From Heterostelium multicystogenum (Eukaryota > Evosea > Eumycetozoa > Acytosteliales > Acytosteliaceae), in contig RCNN01000217.1 of the NCBI GenBank assembly GCA_003667245.1, forward strand, positions 1 to 54,711: a DNA stretch of 54,711 bases, in the 5' to 3' direction. A program made the translations under genes and the position numbers. Below are positions 48,843 through 54,711 of this stretch, one piece after another. Position 1 is the stretch's first letter; each line of letters begins with the position of its first letter. The notes beneath the pieces are model-generated. The model worked only from the letters and a program-made list of their open reading frames with translations. It was not told the DNA's origin and ran no database searches.

Positions 48843-51800
48843 GGAGAGAAAGAACAAGTGTTAGAAACTGTAGAACCAGCATTGGTAGCAAGTGAATCAA
48901 CAAAAATATCATTACAATCAACACCATCTCCAACAACTATAACAGCACTATCAACAATTGATACAAATAATCTTGAACCTAGTTATAATAAAAATAATAC
49001 TAATAATAATAATAGTGATAGTAAAAGTAATAGTAGTCATAATAATAGTAATACACTTTCAAATTTAACAGATGAAAGTAGTAATAGTAATAATAATAAT
49101 AATAATAGTAATTTAAATGTAATAATATCATCATCATCATCTTCATCACCATCTAAAATTGTACCATTATCTTCATCACAATCACAAATACAATCTCAAT
49201 CATCATCATCGATAGTAAAGCCTATTTCCGAAACTAACATTGCAGAAGAGTCGACTACAACTGCTATAGCTACTGCCAGTGCAATAGAGGCAACTGCAAC
49301 AACTAACACCACTACCACTGAAAAGGAAATACAAGATCTAATTAGACACTCTACCGAGTTGATGAGAAAGTCCGTGCAGCTCACACAAGAATACATCGAT
49401 CACATTGAAGAGCAACTCTCAGTCTCAGCAGGATCCAACGACAAACTCTCAGCAAAGAAAGCGGAAACACAAGAAGCAGAGGAAGTTAAAATAGAGGTCC
49501 ACGCTCAGCACAAGGAGATATCAATCAATACCACTATTAATACTGGCGGACAGCAAGACAAGCAAGAACATCAACATCAACATCAACATCAACAACAACA
49601 ACAACAACAACAACAACCGGTATCATCACAGCAAACTAATTCAAGATTGGTTTGTAAGATGCATAGAACAAGTTATTTAATGACACAATTAGGAGGTTTA
49701 CAATCGAATGGCTCAAGTATTGATGAGTTGCTCAACGAGAAGAATCCAGACACTGGCATGGGATACCGCGAGCCGGGTCCACAGGGCTTCCTTTCCTATG
49801 TCGATCTGGATCCCAATCAACCATTGGCCGCTCAGGTCAACAGCAGCTCAAACAATGGTGCCAGCCAGAATATCAGCTCGGGATCACTCGGCAATCAACA
49901 ACATCAGCACGTCCATCATCAGGTGTTCAACCAACAAAACAGCAATGGAAGCCTTAGCGGCTATTTCAATTCCAGTAACAGTGGCAATGAGTTTGGCAAC
50001 GGAAATGGTCTTCGAAACAGCAGTGCTAATCTTGGAAAAATCAGAGGAGTACAAAAGCCAGAATGCCCTGAATTTAAGCAACTCAGGTAGTGGCATACCC
50101 ACTGCAGGAAGTGGAGTCTCAAGATCAGTGTCGATGCTCAAGGGCGAAGATGCAAAGCGAAAGAGCTTCCGCCAGAAACAGAATGGCCAAAAATGAAGAG
50201 GATCGTCGCAAGCGAAAGGAGCAAAAACGTGCACGTGCCAAGGAGAAGCCCATCTTTGTAGGATCACTCGAGGAGTTGCCTCCCGAATGCATAAAGATGA
50301 TCAGAAAATCAAAGATTCCTGAGGAGAAGCTCAAGGAGCACTTTGAAATTCTTTTGCCCATTCTCAGATTCCGAACTGGTTTCAATCTGAAATCATCCAA
50401 TCCATTGACAAAGACAGCACATCATTCCAACCAGCAAAACCTCAAATCACAGCAGTGGACAGCTACAGCTCAGCCAAAGTCAGAGCAACATTACAATGAT
50501 GACAACAACCACAACAACTACATCTTCTTCAGGCATTCTAAGCAACACTGGCTCACCCATCTCACCTGAGACAACTAGCGGAGTGCGTACACGTTCCGAC
50601 AGCAGAGCAGGTGGAAACGCAAGCAGTAAAATGGAATCAACACACAATAACGGTGGCAATGAGGACGACTCTGGCTACGACGATGGATCTCGTTTGGAGC
50701 AATCAATCATTCCAAAGGGAACAACCGATCTTTTCGAAAAAGGAGATGTTAAAAAGTTATATAAGAATTTTAAAGCAAATAGGTAGCGGGTAAATATAAT
50801 TATAACACCAACGATCAACTTTCAGCTGACTAACTTGATTCGATTACAGTGGATTTGGTAGTGTTTATTTAGCTAAATCGGTCATCGACAAGTGTGAGAT
50901 TGCAATCAAGAAGATTGCCCACACTACAACCAAAAGCGCAACGAACAAATTTAAATGAAATTGGATATCTACATTTTTGTAACCATGCAAACGTTGTAAG
51001 ATACCTAAGAAGTCATTTAGTGGACGATCAAGTTTGGATTGCAATGGAATATATGCAAGGTGGTACATTAACTGAAGCATGTTCCAATCATTCATTTAAC
51101 GAAAGTTGCATTGCATATGTGGCAAGAGGAGTATGTTATTATGATCTATACCCGTTGTCGGTAAATGCTAACAATCAATTTTCTTCAATTGTAGATGTTG
51201 GAAGGTTTAAAATATTTACATTCAAATAATTTAGTACATAGAGATATCAAGTCTGGAAATATTATGATGACAATCGAAGGAAAGATTAAAATTGGTATGT
51301 CATCAACACAGCATCGCGATAGGATTGAATTATTAATATCGTTCTTTAATACAACAAACTCAACAGTTGATTTTGGTCTTTGTGTAGACTCTACAGAGAG
51401 AAAAATTAACTCATATGGCAGGTTCGCCATTTTGGATGTCGCCAGAAATGATTAGGGGAGAAGGATACGGATGTCCCTCAGACTTGTGGAGCTTTGGTAT
51501 TTGCTTGTTGGAGCTTGCCAACGGAGAACCACCCAACAGAAAATCATCTTTACATGCAATGTTTTCTATTGCCACTCACTCGATAAATGGACATACCGGT
51601 CTGGATAGACCTGAAAAATGGAGTGAACAATTCAGACATTTCCTTACACTCTGTCTCGAAGTCGATCCAGCCAAGAGACAAACAGCCGAACAATTACTAA
51701 CAGTAAGTATTATTAACTAAACCTATTACTAGTTTACGAAAATAGATAATGCCGAACATATAATTAATGATAATCTTCTTAGCATCCATGGTTGGCGATA

Positions 51801-51881
51801 TCAGAGAATCCGGAAACTATGAAGAAGATACTTGCACAAATATTCATAGCAAATGTAATGAATCATCTAGACCCATTATAA
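48774..51881 (+). CDS. STE20/PAK-like serine/threonine kinase with low-complexity N-terminus
   Basis: I take the ATG at 48774 ([17 protein letters not shown]); the frame is open to 48735 but with no ATG. The N-terminal ~450 residues are poly-Thr, Ser/Asn-rich, then [15 protein letters not shown] Lys/Arg stretch precedes [20 protein letters not shown] / [17 protein letters not shown], which resembles the PAK autoinhibitory segment. The kinase is C-terminal: [15 protein letters not shown] (split by intron 50790-50849), EIAIKKI (Lys), [20 protein letters not shown], then after intron 51131-51194 [18 protein letters not shown], after intron 51295-51366 [57 protein letters not shown], and after intron 51703-51782 [15 protein letters not shown] to the stop at 51881. 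All catalytic residues are present. Frame changes near 50040, 50185, 50410-50490, 50775, 50950 and 51405 are probably sequence errors. I saw no canonical CRIB motif. PAK-type kinases act on actin and myosin. Confidence 0.86.
48811..48841 (+). repeat. (CAA/ACA)n coding poly-Thr
   Basis: Ten ACA codons in a row near the N-terminus of the PAK-like kinase, typical of triplet repeats in dictyostelid coding DNA. Confidence 0.9.
49571..49616 (+). repeat. (CATCAA)n then (CAA)n coding His-Gln/poly-Gln
   Basis: A hexanucleotide repeat encoding His-Gln pairs followed by nine CAA codons, in the PAK-like kinase. Confidence 0.9.
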
Positions 51882-52993
51882 TCCGAAATAATAAATAGAA
51901 CTCACAATAATTATTTATATCATATCATATCATAATTATGTCATGATTGGCATATCATACCAAGGTAAATTTCAAATCATCATTTTTTCATCCACCTATC
52001 AATATCAACTTCACCGGAATCCAATCTACCCAAGCTTTAAATTACAATTGATTTTAGGTGACGGACTTTGATGTTGATTTTTTTGTTAGTTTGGACAGGA
52101 TTATTGGTAGGTAAATACCTTGAATAACTTTGTAATGTAGAAATGGTATGGAAAACGGAAATGAAGCTAAGGAGAGGAGGGGAGAGGAGGGGACAGGGGG
52201 AGTGGAGGTGTAGAGCAGGTTTAATAATATTTTATATTCAAAGAAACCCTCAGAATTTTTATTAAGATTTAACCTTATTTATAATACATCAAAATATTAT
52301 TATGATTTCCTTTCCATATTTGTAGCCACACATCATAATGATTGTAGGTTCACCACAAAATGTTAATAATAATAATAAAAATATCACTCCCATTATCCTC
52401 ATCATCATCAAAATGGTAATCATAGTGGTGAGAATTACCATCTTATCTTATCTTATCAATATCATATCATATCATATTACTAAATAATGGAATGATTTCC
52501 TTTTGAGAATTATATGTTATTATTGCATATTTCCGAATGCTTTTATGTCTACTTGCTGATCCGTCCAAAATTTTACTTTATTTCTATCATTAATAAGTTT
52601 GTCAAATTGTTTGAAATTTGGAATGCGATATAATTAGTTGATGACTATTGCGGGTAGCATGACAATCTGATTGAATTGATCTCAAACCAACCAATAAACC
52701 ACTGGAAAAATGACAGCATCATTCGATATTGCGCTAGTTTTCAAAAGCATTAAAATAGTGGTTTGTTGATTGAATTTTGTATGTTTTTTATCACACACTT
52801 GTGTGTGAATGATAAGGGGAAGTGTAGGGGTGACCGATTTTACATTCCCACTATCACCACTTTTGCTATACCTCATAGTGTAAAATTCATTTTGATCGTT
52901 TAAGAAAACTTATTACTAAATTTGGTAGGATTGATTGTAGTTATGTTTGGTTCTGTAAAAATATGATTGTGTGCTAATATTTCAAAGGTAAGT
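51882..52993. other. Gene-free stretch with a G-rich island
   Basis: Downstream of the PAK-like kinase. It contains the G-rich tract at 52171-52216, TCTTATCTTATC and ATATCATATCATATCA repeats at 52441-52470, and a 64-codon minus-strand open frame (52876-52682) that I could not support. Confidence 0.55.
52171..52216 (+). repeat. G-rich purine tract
   Basis: GGAGAGGAGGGGAGAGGAGG-type purine DNA with three runs of four to five G and several GG, about 290 bases past the kinase stop. Very unlike the A+T-rich surroundings; it could form a two-layer G-quadruplex. Confidence 0.75.
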
Positions 52994-53312
52994 TCAATTA
53001 TTATTATTATTTAGGTTCAAATCCACACTAATGATTGGAGAATTCGAAATCAGTATCTAAAGTACTCATTTTAAGGTGGAGAGTTGGAATTCTTTCGAAA
53101 ATGTTGAAGTATGCAATATGGTAGAGTAAGGTCCAGTTTCACTTTTCTTATTTGAAACAACACCGAGATGGGGTCAATTAAGTTCATAATGAATATTTCC
53201 ATGGCTTGTGCTTGGGTAGTTCAAACCAAAAGTATATTTACGAAAATCTTGGTGAAAATCACCAAGAGGGATAAGAGAAAAGAATTAAATAAATACGTTT
53301 TTGTTTTTCCAT
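52994..53312 (-). CDS. Small, probably secreted protein (unrecognised)
   Basis: The ATG at 53312 opens MEKQKRIYLILFSYP. If one base of the C run at about 53270 is dropped, the frame continues LGDFHQDFRKYTFGLNYPST, SHGNIHYELN. After one in-frame TGA it goes on as PHLGVVSNKKSETGPYSTIL, HTSTFSKEFQLSTLK, and after a further break SPIISVDLNLNNNNN, stop at 52994. The Lys/Arg then hydrophobic start resembles a short signal peptide. About 100 residues. No family recognised. It is divergent to the secreted protein gene starting at 53587, and both begin MEK. The composition of the open stretch is clearly protein-like, but three breaks in so short a gene leave decay as an alternative. Confidence 0.42.
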
Positions 53313-53586
53313 TTTTATATAGGATCTAACAATTTGATCATCATCATTATATATTTAGATATTGACACTTTATAGAAAGTAAGGAGGAAATCCAAAAATT
53401 ATAGATCCAATAGTATCACTTTTTACCCAAATAAAAAAAATTACAAAAAAAAAAAAAAAAAAGATCAATCAATTTTGTTGTTTTCCAAATTTCCATATTA
53501 ATTTATTTGTTTTAAATTAAATATTATTATCATCATAAATATAATATTTATATAATTTAATAATATTTTTTATTTAATTTAATAAC
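53313..53586. promoter_or_regulatory. Divergent promoter region
   Basis: 274 bases of A+T-rich DNA between two divergent start codons, with a poly-A run (53442-53462) and TATAAATATAATATTTATAT-type boxes near 53535-53555. A shared promoter is inferred from the layout only. Confidence 0.4.
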
Positions 53587-54711
53587 ATGGAAAAAGGATT
53601 GTTTTTATTTTTTATTAATAATTTTTATTGTTATACAACAAGTAAATTGTAATTTCAAGAAATTCCAAATCCAAAATTAATTAATGGAACCAATTATTAT
53701 TCCTTGTCTCATGATGGAGAATCTTATCTTTTTGATACCGGACTTATCTTTTCATTTTAATATTCCAGTTAATTCAAGTGAAGTAAGTTTATTATTAATT
53801 CCAATAAAATTTTGAATATATAATAAATAACACGATTTTCAATAATATAATTTCTTTAGTATTCAAATTTAGAATATATATACGACTCTATGTCAGAGAA
53901 AATGACAATTCATATATTTAAAGAAGATGAATTCCATTATAGAATTGGTACTGTTGAAAAGTCATTGCCAGGAACAAGTTTAAGAAGGGTATGTATAATA
54001 GAAATTCATTTTAATCAAACAATTTTATTTAAAATATTTATTGAAATATCAAAGGGTGTTATTCCAGTAACTGAATATATGGATGGATTTGATAAAATCA
54101 CATTCTTCAATAGTAATCCAAAGAATTTGTGCACATTACGATTTATTTACTTCCAAAGTCATTTTCACCAATTTATATTTCAATTTCAGTTCTTTACAGA
54201 TTGGTTGTAAAGACTCAGCGATGATGGAGTGGGGAAAAGGATTCCGAATCTTCAAGTTTATTTAAAATGGTAGCGATAATTATAGAATGACTGGAGGATC
54301 TTTTAATGTAGAGGATTTCTACAGTTGTAGTTGTTTATTAAAGAGGACTTCAACTCATAGCATACATACCCTTGGTCATTATAACAAAGGAGGTCTAGAA
54401 GGAAATTATAAGTTCAACTTCAGTCAACCGTCATTAATGAATATTGACTTTTCAAAGTCCAATGAAAGACTTCTTCTTCATTATTGGTTCAATAGACTAT
54501 GAGGATATAGTAAAAATCACAGCTTATGATGAAAATGGACTACCATATGATATTTCAACAAATTGGGGAAGTCCTGTATATGGCTCTCTAATGGATAGTA
54601 GTCTTTTCAATCAAATCCAATATGTTTCCAATGGAAATAGTATCCTATTATCATCTCCAAATCGGGATTATACCAATAATTTCCTATTGTTCCTGGTTGG
54701 AAAGAGGACCT
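53587..54711 (+). CDS. Secreted or surface protein cut by the right edge (unrecognised)
   Basis: The ATG at 53587 opens MEKGLFLFFINNF, continuing after a one-base shift as IVIQQVNCNFKK, a signal peptide. Then come PNPKLINGTNYYSLSHDGES / YLFDTGLIFSF, after an intron (53783-53859) YSNLEYIYDSMSEKMTIHIF, KEDEFHYRIGTVEKSLPGTS, after another (53989-54054) GVIPVTEYMDGFDKITFFNS, and further pieces (MTGGSFNVEDFYSCSCLLKR, EDIVKITAYDENGLPYDIST, SLFNQIQYVSNGNSILLSSP) up to the end of the window. Beta-strand-like, Asn/Ser/Tyr-rich composition suggests an extracellular protein. No domain was recognised, and there are several frame changes in 54120-54500. The C-terminus is missing. Confidence 0.55.

Noticed and set aside
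52682..52876. 64-codon minus-strand open frame
   Set aside because: No recognisable motif, no signal of splicing, and frames of this length arise by chance in the window.
53012..53024. GGTTCAAATCC, matching a tRNA B box
   Set aside because: The flanking bases do not form a T stem, and no D arm, anticodon arm or acceptor stem can be drawn upstream; on the other strand the region fits the small gene at 52994-53312.
53247..53267. Perfect 9-bp hairpin TCTTGGTGA-AAA-TCACCAAGA
   Set aside because: It lies in the likely coding part of the small minus-strand gene (LGDFHQDF), so chance within codons is the simpler explanation.

Overview
The window looks like nuclear DNA of a social amoeba (dictyostelid). 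Gene-free DNA is extremely A+T rich and full of poly-A/T, (TA)n, TTA, GATT and CAA tracts. Coding islands are visibly richer in G+C. Introns are short and A+T rich, with GTAAGT or GTATGT donors and AG acceptors. Proteins carry Asn, Thr, Gln and His runs, and several families are dictyostelid favourites (SepA/Cdc7 kinase, CDC50, short OSBP, IPT/TIG cell-surface proteins, F-box/WD40 proteins, LysM secreted proteins). Many otherwise well conserved genes are interrupted by one-base frame changes, mostly at homopolymers. These look like draft-assembly errors rather than gene death, so several genes are given as one span with the breaks described.

Layout. 1-149: start of a minus-strand gene running off the left edge. 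2508-3611 (+): seven-helix THH1/TOM1/TOM3-like membrane protein. 3898-13579: four minus-strand genes: an unrecognised protein, a RUN-domain protein, a complete five-exon CDC50/LEM3 flippase subunit, and the SepA-type kinase with C-terminal ARM repeats. 13580-19678: about 6 kb without a convincing gene except one orphan exon-like island. 19679-23137 (+): oxysterol-binding protein and a second TOM1-like protein. 24222-25560 (-): remains of a broken gene. 27669-31091 (+): the most unusual gene, with two START lipid-binding domains, an F-box and WD40 repeats. 34039-35819 (+): unrecognised Asn/His-rich, probably nuclear protein. 36566-37871 (+): mitochondrial RsmH/METTL15 methyltransferase. 38054-39331 (-): Delta12-type fatty acid desaturase. 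40535-40812 (-): small secreted LysM protein. 41529-45151 (-): large surface receptor with C-type lectin, IPT/TIG and EGF domains and one membrane helix. 46418-47160 (+): Ctr copper transporter. 48774-51881 (+): STE20/PAK-like kinase. 52994-53312 (-) and 53587-54711 (+): a divergent pair of probably secreted proteins, the second cut by the right edge.

The genes do not form an operon. Several deal with lipids or membranes (CDC50, OSBP, START/F-box/WD40, desaturase) or with the cell surface (lectin/TIG, LysM, the right-edge pair), but in a eukaryote such proximity is weak evidence of joint function. The best candidate for a little-described system is the START-START-F-box-WD40 protein, whose architecture suggests a lipid-sensing substrate adaptor of an SCF ubiquitin ligase.
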